Below are positions 12,701 through 17,715 of a stretch of 24,263 nucleotides of DNA, piece by piece. Under the pieces are notes generated by a model. That model was not told where the DNA came from. It worked only from the letters and a program-made list of their open reading frames with translations, and searched no databases. The DNA comes from Phallusia fumigata (Eukaryota; Chordata; Ascidiacea; Phlebobranchia; Ascidiidae), in NCBI GenBank assembly GCA_008931825.1, contig QXVZ01014952.1, positions 1 to 24,263 on the forward strand, given 5' to 3'. A program made the position numbers and the translations under genes. Position 1 is the first letter of the stretch. Every line of letters begins with the position of its first letter.

Positions 12701-15700
12701 AATTCCGAAAGCGCTGCAGAGTTTTTAATGCGCCCTCTCTCTGTGTTTCCTGGTCTTTGCAGAAACCCATGAGATCATATGTTTTCCTGTTAGAAAATTG
12801 TGTGAAAAAAACATAAAAAGTGATTAGCTAAAATAGGCACAATATATCATCTTTACTAACCTTGGATCATACTTAAGAAGAAGAACTGCATCTTTTCCAA
12901 TCCCCAAACCATCTCTACTTCCACACAAATCTTCACACATCTTCCGGACATTGAAAATGCAAGCTTGGAGATGTTCATCAGCAATCAAAAGGGATTTCTC
13001 GACTTTTTGTCTAAATCACAAAACATCAAGTGTTAGTTGTGTTGTGTGTAATCTGCTTGGTGATTTACTAGGGATATATGTGTTTATTTAATGTGATTAA
13101 ACATTTAATTTATGTCAATTTAAGATATATTGGTTTGTAAAATTCAACTTAGGTTGTTTAAGTTTGCTTTTTTATTGTTTTTTTGCCAACATACTTTTAT
13201 TGTTTTGCAAAATGAGAATTGTTAATCTTACATGTACTGTGTAAAAGTATTTCATCTAATTTTGGAACAAACTCAACAACAATTTGCTACAAAAAGGCAC
13301 TACTCAACTTTTAGTTCACAAAATGTCTTGTTACAATTTTAAAATTTTTAGTGGTTAACGATTTAAAAATGCCTGTTATTGGTAACATTTCATAATCCTT
13401 GTATCAACTAACCTTGATGAAAACTTTTTACATCCCCTCACAGCATTTCTCCACACAATAAACTGTTTCCACAATCGAAACTTTACAAACACTGGCAAGT
13501 TTGAGACCATGTTGTACAACTGCTGCTCATATAACCACCAGATAACAGGGTAGATCTCTGAATCAGTTGATGTGCCATGTTTCACACACTAACAATGAAA
13601 AAAGGTAACTTACAATTTTATAAAAGCCCATTTTCATTTTTTTAGAACATCTGTAAACATATATATATATATTTGATTGTGATTTCTGTCAGTTTGGTGA
13701 AACTTGATTTACCGATTTAATGCCAAAGTAGTCAAATGAACAATTACCAAATTTTACACAATCAACAGTACGACAGACATACAAAAGTTGTTTCTATTGC
13801 AAATGTAACAGCAAACATTTGTATAGAATTGATTCTGAAAGGTAGAGAAGTAGTACAAACACTTACACATTTGAATGTTAGTGAAATCTTTTCTTTTAAT
13901 GTAAATAAATAAACATTTTTTAACACACATTGCTATGTCTTTTTAATCATTCTATGTGTCACTCGCCTTGGTAATGGAGCTTGCTGTCACAATAAAGTAT
14001 TCACTTTTCAGCCTTGCCACATTGGCGGAGACAACTCTCAGTTCGAACGGATTGACTTGTGAAGAGTTTTGCGGTCTTAATATTGCATACACAAATTCTC
14101 CTGAGTCTTTTTTGAGGTCCAACATCTCCTACATAATGGAATTTTAATATTTATCGAAGTTCTCATAAATTTGCCAGTGAGGTCTGGTAGTTAGCTAAAC
14201 CACCATCTACTCTCAAGAATGTTGGTTCAACCCTGACTTACAGATCAATTATAAAATTTTGTTGCAAAAGGATGGACACGTACAAGGTCTATTAAGATTA
14301 AAAAAATTGATGCTACTTAAGGAATTAAGATGTGTGTTTCTATTTACAAATGGACTCAAAATGTTTTCTAGAATAAAATCTAACTATATCTTTTTTTAAA
14401 GGAAAAATATCTTTTTTAAAGGCTTCTTACATTAACAGGATTTTTGTGGTTCGTGCTTCTCATGGCGTGTCGTACACCAGGCCCATGTCGTGGAAGCATT
14501 GTTCTCCAGTTAAGTGCTTCTCTCAAACGTACAATATGATTGATGATGTCTGGGTCAGCTGGTTCTGTTAAATTGAATTTTGTTGCTTACTACTTAACTT
14601 TTGTGATGCAAAGTATAAATAATCAGGTTTGATAAACATTACAAACTTTGAAACAGCGCAAGTGAAGTTCTGTTTGCCTAAACACTTAACTGCAGATCTA
14701 TAATTGAATAAGTGGATAAACATAATTCATACTCAAATAAAATTAAAAAAAAACAAGTATAAACATAAACACATATATTGTGTATTACTTAAATATTTAC
14801 TTCTGTTATCATAAATACTGGTCTTGGTTTTCTGTGACACTTTGCTTGTAATTGAATGCATTGATTTCGACTGAACATCCTCCCATATAACTTCATCCAA
14901 CTGGGACTTGGATGTAAGACTTGATCTGGATCTGATGCTTTCTATATTACTGTGTCTTGATGACACTGAAGCACGGCTTGTTTTGGTAAGAATAATGGTA
15001 GAGGGTTGAACTGGATTGGAACTGTAAAAGGAACAAAACATATATATTTTTCACATGTATATTTTGGCAGTTTTGGGTAAAATGAGTTGCAAGTTAAAAA
15101 CCAAAGAAACGAGTTAAAAACCAAAGTTATTTAAAAAAACAGAAGTTTAAACAGTATTTCAGTGAGCAACTAAGACTAGGTAAGACTCCAGACACCACTT
15201 TATATTTTTTATTCACCTAACAAAAACACAACACCTTCACATTTCACTTTATTTGATGTGTATTGCATAAAAATTGACAGATATCTGCATTTAACTATTT
15301 TTATGTTATATGTTATTGCATTCTCAAATGACAAAAAACATTCACCTGTATAAAGATCCACATTGCAAAAACATTTGTCACTTTTCGTGGTATACATCTA
15401 GCTACTATTGGCATGCAAAAATTGACAAATTGAGCCTTTTACCTTTTAAGGCCTGGTAAAGGAGGTAGTGTGTTATGTTTTGTTTTTTCCTGTATCCTTT
15501 TCAACTTGCGTTCATGGTCTGCTTTGAAGTAAGTTGTTCGCAATGTGGGTTTGTTTGTCAACTTTGAATCAGGTGATCTCAACTGAAAAGGAGGAAACAG
15601 TTTTTGAAATAACAAAATAACAGCAAATGCAATCCACAAATCTACAACATAAATGACAGTTAACAGAAGTTTTACCAAACTAGATTTGGAAAACCGAAGT

Positions 15701-16337
15701 TTGCATTCATTCTCACATAAGATAGTGACTATACACTTTTAATAAGAAGATCAATAACTCAATATAAATGTAAGCTTTCTTTAGACGTTTAGCTGATAAA
15801 TTATTACTTACGTCTTCATGGTCTCGGTTAATTTGTACGTCACTATGACTTTTAGTGAGTTGAATAACAGTAGAATCTTCAGCAAAGCTATAGAGCTGAG
15901 AGTTCAACTTCTAAAACAAAAAGGTAATTTCTAGTCAATGTTAAAGCAACCCATTAAAAACAGAATTTAATAAAATGGGCAGAAACTAGTTGAAAAACTT
16001 AAATAATGGAAAATTAGATGATGTGAATGCAAAATTTCTATTTTAGTAATTCCTATTCATATCAAACATCCTTTTAACTTAAATTTTATCCTGACAAGTT
16101 TGGGCCCTTTGGACAGTTCACACCAAAAATGATGATCCGTAAGATTCCATAATGCCTGTGCAAGATCTGCAAAGTGCTGTACACTGCACCTCTGAGATAT
16201 TCTGGGTGTTGTGATTTGTGCATTCTTGCACATCTGGACTTGGCAATCAATTTTTTAAATCACAACTAGTGAACAGAAATAGCCTAAAATGTTACCTTTC
16301 GTATGGCCTGAGTGTCTATTTCACTTGTGCGATGCAT
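498..16337 (-). CDS. DNAH14-like: Axonemal dynein heavy chain, N-terminal tail and start of linker (26 exons seen, gene continues past the left edge)
   Basis: The product is a ciliary (axonemal) dynein heavy chain, the ATP-driven motor of motile cilia and flagella. Only the N-terminal part is here: the tail (exons 1-18) and the N-terminal linker (DHC_N2, exons 19-26). Family-typical stretches include [16 protein letters not shown] (exon 7), [16 protein letters not shown] (exon 19), [11 protein letters not shown] (21), GSRYVGPIK (23), CQRNWLYLE and [10 protein letters not shown] (24), [11 protein letters not shown] (25) and [13 protein letters not shown] (26). Exons 1-18 sum to 2,472 nt, exactly 824 codons, with every phase matching; exons 19-26 add about 398 residues. 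Compared from memory, the sequence fits the single-headed inner-arm DNAH6/DNAH14 group. The exon 26 stretch [13 protein letters not shown] and the N-terminal [15 protein letters not shown] look closer to DNAH14 than to DNAH6. Family is certain, subfamily is not. The model breaks between exons 18 and 19, at the N at 5684. Confidence 0.95.
650..866. repeat. Exact 108-bp direct duplication around a single N
   Basis: Positions 650-757 and 759-866 appear identical base for base, with only the N at 758 between them. Each copy carries the 3' end of the intron, the acceptor and the first 75 nt of dynein exon 26. This is what two contig ends with an unmerged overlap look like; a real tandem duplication is unlikely. 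Confidence 0.95.
870..952 (-). repeat. tRNA-like SINE fragment in a dynein intron
   Basis: Read on the minus strand there is an A-box-like TGGCCAAACGG (944-934), a D-arm-like GGTATGAGGC, and a B-box-like GGGTCGAACCC (885-875). A Leu/Ser-type long variable region would fit. No acceptor stem pairs, so it is not a working tRNA; a decayed tRNA-derived SINE head is likely. Confidence 0.4.
1469..1606 (-). CDS. DNAH14-like: Dynein exon 25
   Basis: The exon has 46 codons, phase 0 at both ends, with donor GAG|GTTGGT. It encodes [20 protein letters not shown] and [17 protein letters not shown], matching VD.SW..IM......PN.L.A...PG.L........L..IQK.L. It is noticeably richer in GC than its introns. Confidence 0.97.
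1984..2139 (-). CDS. DNAH14-like: Dynein exon 24
   Basis: The exon has 52 codons, phase 0 at both ends, with donor CAG|GTTACT. It encodes [20 protein letters not shown] and [20 protein letters not shown], ending [10 protein letters not shown]. This is the most conserved linker block of dynein heavy chains (W..CQR.W.YLE.IF...DI.RQLP.E). The acceptor before GTTCAG was chosen over a later AG to keep the K-x-x-V-D-x-W spacing. Confidence 0.97.
2140..2821. other. Dynein intron with a 19-bp tandem duplication
   Basis: This is a 682-nt intron. It holds two near-identical 19-bp units at 2559-2577 and 2578-2596 (one difference). No exon fits between exons 23 and 24, whose phases already match. Confidence 0.6.
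2822..2954 (-). CDS. DNAH14-like: Dynein exon 23
   Basis: The exon is 133 nt, ending in phase 0 at AAG|GTATTT. It encodes [20 protein letters not shown] and [17 protein letters not shown], matching ILG..D.I...L.DS...VAT...SRY.GP.K. The acceptor (ATTAG at 2956-2955) was chosen because it gives the exact spacing of 12 residues between ..DF and the IMIIS strand. Confidence 0.92.
3564..3676 (-). CDS. DNAH14-like: Dynein exon 22
   Basis: The exon is 113 nt, from phase 0 to phase 2, with acceptor GTTGCAG and donor CAA|GTATGA. It encodes [20 protein letters not shown] and [14 protein letters not shown]. It matches the linker block I..IS..A..E..LE..L.K....W..T.F. Confidence 0.94.
3755..4140 (+). repeat. 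Purine-rich (GA) low-complexity tract split by the hairpin
   Basis: Plus-strand sequence on both sides of the hairpin (about 3755-3860 and 4014-4140) is strongly A/G biased, rich in GAAAG and GAGAG runs, so the dynein transcript is pyrimidine-rich here. The open frame across the right part is a by-product of composition and not a gene. Confidence 0.6.
3880..4012. mobile_element. Near-perfect hairpin element (MITE-like) with hammerhead-like ends
   Basis: Arms at 3880-3940 and 3952-4012 are inverted repeats of 61 bp with 57 matches around an 11-nt loop. ATTG flanks both ends (3876-3879 and 4012-4015, the latter sharing one base with the arm), a possible target duplication. At each outer end, reading outwards, lies CTGATGA, a GACC/GGTC stem with a 5-nt loop, then GAAA (plus strand 3989-4012; minus strand 3903-3880). 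It sits inside a purine-rich stretch of the intron between dynein exons 21 and 22. No protein is encoded. Confidence 0.75.
4161..4316 (-). CDS. DNAH14-like: Dynein exon 21
   Basis: The exon has 52 codons, with donor AGG|GTAGGT. It encodes [20 protein letters not shown] and [14 protein letters not shown], the strongly conserved dynein motif PVI..LRNP.LK.RHW..I. The acceptor is uncertain: AAAG|CAA at 4316 keeps phase 0, while CAAG|GTT at 4323 would need the alternative exon 20 donor. Confidence 0.9.
4739..4861 (-). CDS. DNAH14-like: Dynein exon 20
   Basis: The exon has 41 codons, phase 0 at both ends, with acceptor TGATTCAG. It encodes [20 protein letters not shown] and [19 protein letters not shown], matching the family's F...V..LEKGLP.N.VVP. 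The donor is weak (GAC|GTCATG, inside a TGACGTCA palindrome). A donor 5 nt further on is also possible if exon 21 starts earlier. Confidence 0.9.
4970..5297. repeat. Possible element bounded by inward-facing hammerhead-like cores
   Basis: The plus strand 4977-5002 reads CTGATGA, T, GCC stem, 8-nt loop, GGC stem, GAAA. The minus strand 5290-5262 reads CTGATGA, T, GGC stem, 10-nt loop, GCC stem, GAAAC. The two ends are similar in inverted orientation. Whether the sequence between belongs to one element is unknown. It lies in the intron between dynein exons 19 and 20. Confidence 0.4.
5487..5634 (-). CDS. DNAH14-like: Dynein exon 19, start of linker (DHC_N2)
   Basis: The exon is 148 nt, ending in phase 0 at ACG|GTAGGC. 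It contains [20 protein letters not shown] and [18 protein letters not shown], the hallmark LK.LLWDS..EW..L...W opening of the dynein linker. Its first base T must complete a codon with two bases from an upstream exon, but exon 18 ends in phase 0. At least one exon is therefore missing between them. Confidence 0.95.
5635..6406. other. Interrupted dynein intron with N at 5684; exons missing
   Basis: Exon 18 ends in phase 0 but exon 19 needs two carried bases. By family comparison (from memory of DNAH6) about 200 residues should lie between them. I see no dynein-like coding in this 772-nt stretch. One 29-nt segment at 6321-6349 (minus) has splice-like ends and the right phase, but no recognised similarity and a weak donor. 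Confidence 0.75.
6407..6614 (-). CDS. DNAH14-like: Dynein exon 18, last exon before the break
   Basis: The exon is 208 nt, ending in phase 0 at CAG|GTTCGT, with acceptor TCCTACAG. It encodes [20 protein letters not shown] and [17 protein letters not shown], ending STLPFPQ. The pattern (heptad-like helix, then R.....F.VD...) matches the family's RNVGLLLIDTRLLRE...P block. The next expected family segment is not found downstream. Confidence 0.92.
6956..7176 (-). CDS. DNAH14-like: Dynein exon 17
   Basis: The exon is 221 nt, from phase 0 to phase 2, with acceptor TTCTTAG and donor AAAAA|GTAGGT. It runs from [20 protein letters not shown] through [15 protein letters not shown] to AQYSTEYKK, and continues the mid-tail with predicted long helices. 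Confidence 0.92.
7177..8150. other. Longest dynein intron (974 nt)
   Basis: Phases of exons 16 and 17 match across it, so no exon is missing. It holds a SINE-like fragment near 7261-7322; otherwise it is AT-rich with no feature seen. Confidence 0.6.
7261..7322 (+). repeat. tRNA-like SINE fragment
   Basis: The plus strand has AAGCGTCCGG followed by GTTGCGGGTCCAATCCCGTT, resembling the 3' half of a tRNA or SINE head with a B-box-like GGTCCAATCC. The 5' half is degraded and no full cloverleaf forms. Confidence 0.4.
8151..8262 (-). CDS. DNAH14-like: Dynein exon 16
   Basis: The exon is 112 nt, ending in phase 0 at GAG|GTATGT. It encodes [20 protein letters not shown] and [18 protein letters not shown]. 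It matches the family block LLFEPSLEDFLDGILGAVN, the conserved tail segment ahead of the long mid-tail helices. Confidence 0.93.
8699..8830 (-). CDS. DNAH14-like: Dynein exon 15, Ser/Asp-rich insert with two RRxS sites
   Basis: The exon is 132 nt, phase 2 at both ends, with acceptor TTCTTCAG and donor TAAG|GTAAGA. The translation begins [13 protein letters not shown], contains [15 protein letters not shown] and ends RRQSIVR. The two other frames between these splice sites contain stops. It looks disordered and phosphorylatable, and interrupts the conserved tail between PPIFV and [12 protein letters not shown]. Confidence 0.85.
8831..9617. other. Dynein intron with a rejected GC-rich pseudo-exon
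   Basis: This 787-nt intron lies between exons 14 and 15, whose phases match. A GC-richer patch at about 9380-9482 has an acceptor-like and a donor-like end on the minus strand, but its only long open frame ends in TAG at the donor. The rest is A/T-rich. Confidence 0.55.
9618..9703 (-). CDS. DNAH14-like: Dynein exon 14, basic insert
   Basis: The exon is 86 nt, from phase 0 to phase 2, with acceptor GGTTGCAG and donor CTTAT|GTGAGT. It encodes [16 protein letters not shown] and [12 protein letters not shown]. It was found by reading phase: exon 13 ends in phase 0 and exon 15 needs two carried bases, and this exon supplies them (AT+G gives Met). It continues PPIFV into a dynein-like VRLVLEV strand or helix. 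Confidence 0.8.
9910..9972 (-). CDS. DNAH14-like: Dynein exon 13
   Basis: The exon has 21 codons, phase 0 at both ends, with acceptor TTGTTTAG and donor GTT|GTAAGT. The translation is [15 protein letters not shown] followed by SPPIFV. The final PPIFV aligns with the PMFLTEL-type segment that opens the next conserved tail block. Confidence 0.82.
9973..10896. other. Dynein intron (924 nt) with SINE-like head
   Basis: Exons 12 and 13 are in phase across it. Near 10139-10176 the minus strand reads GATGACCAAGTGGTTAGCGC, a tRNA D-arm/A-box-like sequence with no matching B box. A TGACGTCA palindrome lies near 10546-10553. Nothing else stands out. Confidence 0.5.
10897..10996 (-). CDS. DNAH14-like: Dynein exon 12
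   Basis: The exon is 100 nt; with two carried bases it gives 34 codons ending in phase 0 at CTG|GTGAGT. It runs from [16 protein letters not shown] to ITDDDNSML. It is polar, acidic at the end, and poorly conserved. Confidence 0.84.
11101..11314 (-). CDS. DNAH14-like: Dynein exon 11
   Basis: The exon is 214 nt, from phase 1 to phase 2, with acceptor ATCGCAG and donor ATT|GTAAGT. It is a long amphipathic helix region, including [20 protein letters not shown] and [15 protein letters not shown], matching the family's R...F.R..DYL...M......V..LL..L block. Confidence 0.92.
11315..11971. other. Dynein intron (657 nt)
   Basis: Exons 10 and 11 are in phase across it. Nothing beyond weak B-box-like sequence near 11555 (minus) and a weak hammerhead-like string near 11777 is seen. 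Confidence 0.5.
11972..12065 (-). CDS. DNAH14-like: Dynein exon 10
   Basis: The exon is 94 nt, from phase 0 to phase 1, with acceptor TATTGCAG and donor ACAG|GTAACT. It runs from [15 protein letters not shown] to QNVDSNVTG and links two conserved helical blocks of the tail. Confidence 0.85.
12066..12668. other. Dynein intron (603 nt)
   Basis: Exons 9 and 10 are in phase across it. A 134-codon frame on the plus strand overlaps exon 10 and this intron, but shows no similarity or codon bias and is antisense to the gene. Confidence 0.55.
12669..12786 (-). CDS. DNAH14-like: Dynein exon 9
   Basis: The exon is 118 nt, and two carried bases complete 40 codons ending in phase 0. It encodes [20 protein letters not shown] and [17 protein letters not shown], a helical tail segment matching the family's HTYTLQEF..AQ....A...L..F. 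The donor is AAT|GTAAGT. Confidence 0.88.
12861..13010 (-). CDS. DNAH14-like: Dynein exon 8
   Basis: The exon is 150 nt, phase 2 at both ends. It encodes [20 protein letters not shown] and [18 protein letters not shown], and corresponds to the family segment L.i.np.LR.all.i.e.Cy.ls. The donor is CCAAG|GTTAGT. Confidence 0.9.
13413..13588 (-). CDS. DNAH14-like: Dynein exon 7, W-rich tail block
   Basis: The exon is 176 nt, from phase 0 to phase 2, with donor AAG|GTTAGT. It contains [18 protein letters not shown] and [20 protein letters not shown], equivalent to the conserved FRKWKAFSVWRKNVRSKK segment of axonemal dynein tails. It is one of the best diagnostic exons in the gene. Confidence 0.95.
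13967..14128 (-). CDS. DNAH14-like: Dynein exon 6, followed by a GC donor
   Basis: The exon is 54 codons, phase 0 to phase 0, from [14 protein letters not shown] through [14 protein letters not shown] to VTASSITK. The [17 protein letters not shown] pattern matches the DNAH6-type NLKVVS...NDYYTIS block. The only donor that keeps phase is AAG|GCGAGT at 13966-13965, a GC-AG intron. Confidence 0.88.
14179..14240 (+). repeat. tRNA-like SINE fragment
   Basis: In the intron between dynein exons 5 and 6 the plus strand reads GAGGTCTGGTAGTTAGCTAA, then after about 30 nt GTTGGTTCAACCCTGAC. These resemble A and B boxes of a tRNA-derived SINE. The body is decayed. Confidence 0.4.
14431..14564 (-). CDS. 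DNAH14-like: Dynein exon 5, start of conserved tail
   Basis: The exon is 134 nt, and with the carried base it gives 45 codons ending in phase 0. It encodes [20 protein letters not shown] followed by [12 protein letters not shown]. The [11 protein letters not shown] motif is of the type I associate with the DNAH6/14 N terminus. The donor is AAT|GTAAGA. Confidence 0.88.
14801..15021 (-). CDS. DNAH14-like: Dynein exon 4, Ser/Thr-rich
   Basis: The exon is 221 nt, with acceptor TTTTACAG and donor GAA|GTAAAT in phase 1. The translation is rich in Ser, Thr and Lys (for example [15 protein letters not shown] and [14 protein letters not shown]), with one WED motif. It is probably a disordered N-terminal extension ahead of the conserved tail. 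Confidence 0.82.
15443..15582 (-). CDS. DNAH14-like: Dynein exon 3
   Basis: The exon is 140 nt, from phase 0 to phase 2, with acceptor CTTTTCAG and donor AAAAG|GTAAAA. It encodes a basic stretch running from [14 protein letters not shown] to LPPLPGLK. No fold is recognised; it is probably disordered. Confidence 0.82.
15812..15910 (-). CDS. DNAH14-like: Dynein exon 2
   Basis: The exon has 33 codons, phase 0 at both ends, acceptor TTTTAG and donor GTAAGT. It runs from [13 protein letters not shown] to INRDHED. It is polar and poorly conserved, as expected of the extreme N terminus of a dynein tail. Confidence 0.8.
16296..16337 (-). CDS. DNAH14-like: Dynein exon 1 (start codon)
   Basis: The exon encodes [14 protein letters not shown] and ends AAG|GTAACA in phase 0. 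ATG at 16337-16335 is the first in-frame start after an in-frame TGA a few codons upstream. An upstream exon (16645-16672) could extend the N terminus by splicing to the AG at 16342-16341, adding MFPWLRN in frame. Confidence 0.65.
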
Positions 16338-16644
16338 GTTCCTGCTGCATCACTGCATGTGGAAAATTAATAGTAAACCACACTAAATCTGCAGGTTGGG
16401 ATAAAATTATGCAAAATGATGAATTAAGAATGACATTTAACTAACAAAGTTGTCATTTTACAAACGCACCCCGTCAAAATTGTTTTTCAATTTACCCTAA
16501 GATTGCAACTGTAATCCAACTAAGATTTTAAAACGGGGAAAACAGGACGAGTCAAAAAACCATTGAAAAACCATTGATTACTTTAAGACAAAAACTTAAT
16601 TTAACGTTTGCAATACCTTTAAACAGTGTAAAAAACCCGCGTAC

Positions 16645-16672
16645 CTTAACCATGGAAACATCTCAAGTCCAA
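16645..16672 (-). other. DNAH14-like: Possible 5' exon of the dynein with upstream start
   Basis: An acceptor-like TCTTTCAG (16680-16673) is followed by TTGGACTTGAG, an ATG at 16661-16659 (MFPWL) and a donor AAG|GTACGC. Splicing to the AG at 16342-16341 would place MFPWLRN in frame before [14 protein letters not shown]. An acceptor with no visible exon upstream would suit spliced-leader trans-splicing, which tunicates are known to use. It overlaps the X-box-like motif, so only one of the two readings may hold. Confidence 0.3.
16646..16659 (+). promoter_or_regulatory. RFX X-box-like motif
   Basis: TTAACCATGGAAAC resembles the X-box consensus GTTNCCATGGNAAC, with the CCATGG core and the AAC half intact. 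It lies about 310 bp upstream of the first dynein ATG. RFX factors are established activators of ciliary genes in animals, which suits an axonemal dynein promoter. Confidence 0.4.
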
Positions 16673-17582
16673 CTGAAAGAATGGCGCTGCAAGTGGAAGA
16701 GGTTACAATAAAAGACCATAGAAATTCTCATGCGACAACTTGTGTTTTCATAAAAACCTTTTCAATGGGTGATAGTTTTGTTATGCAAACTTACGCCTTT
16801 ACTACGGAAGGATAGAGAACTTAACTAAAAATGTATAACATTTTGGAAATATGCGTACGGTATGGCCTTCGCAACGAGGCACGTCACGTGGTGCGCATCA
16901 ACTCAATACGAAACGTACCGTACAGCCGTCCTTGGTTGTAGATATGCATAGACACCAACAAAACGTGGGTTTTTTAAAAACCAACGTACGTGTGCACTGC
17001 CGTTATTGGTCTTAATCTGTTGTAAAGATTGCAAAAGATCACAAAGACCTGGCGGAATAGCCTGCGACCAAGTTATACCCGAAGGTTGTGCTGGACAAAT
17101 GAATTCTGCCTAAATGGACACAATTTTTGTGACTTTTGGCCTCTTTTGCATGGTTTTTCCACAGATATTTTGTCCAAAACATGCATGCTCCTTTTCGGAC
17201 TGAGAACAGAGCATGACTTTTATACCATGTTTAATACTAGCATCATAAGTCTTAAAATGAAAGATTTTACTGTTTACACTAGCATCAAACATGTTGCAGT
17301 CGAGTACTAATTAAACCAATAAATAAACTACTTGCACACATGTAAGGACATTGAAATGTACATGAAGACACAAACCGATGACAAATTTACGTAAAAAACT
17401 ACAAAACCAAAAAAGTATGGTATTTGTACAATAACTTTGCCTTTGCATCAAATTCATAACAAATGTGGGCAAGCAAAATACCATGTAAAAATGCCTTTTT
17501 TGTGTTGTTAATGCTGTTGTTATCATGTGAACCCGAGCACCATTAGGACTTATCACCACTAAACACAATGACAATGAAAGAT
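16673..17582. other. Intergenic region between FARSB and the dynein
   Basis: About 0.9 kb lies between the FARSB stop codon and the candidate dynein 5' exon. It must contain the FARSB 3' UTR and the dynein promoter. No AATAAA was seen on the minus strand; an ATTAAA variant lies at 17235-17230. Small open frames on both strands show no similarity. Confidence 0.6.
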
Positions 17583-17715
17583 TTATGTATAGAATGCTTC
17601 AAGATTAATTTCCAGCGCTGCAGCTGGACACACAAGGTCAAAGTTGGCAATAACATCTGGATGCAAGACACCCAGCTTCCCAATGGTTGTCTCTTTGTAC
17701 ATAATTTCAGCACAT
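17583..17715 (-). CDS. FARSB: FARSB last exon with stop
   Basis: The exon is 133 nt including TAA at 17585-17583. It encodes [36 protein letters not shown] and NLEAFYT. The length and C terminus agree with the family, so the 3' end is complete. Confidence 0.97.
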
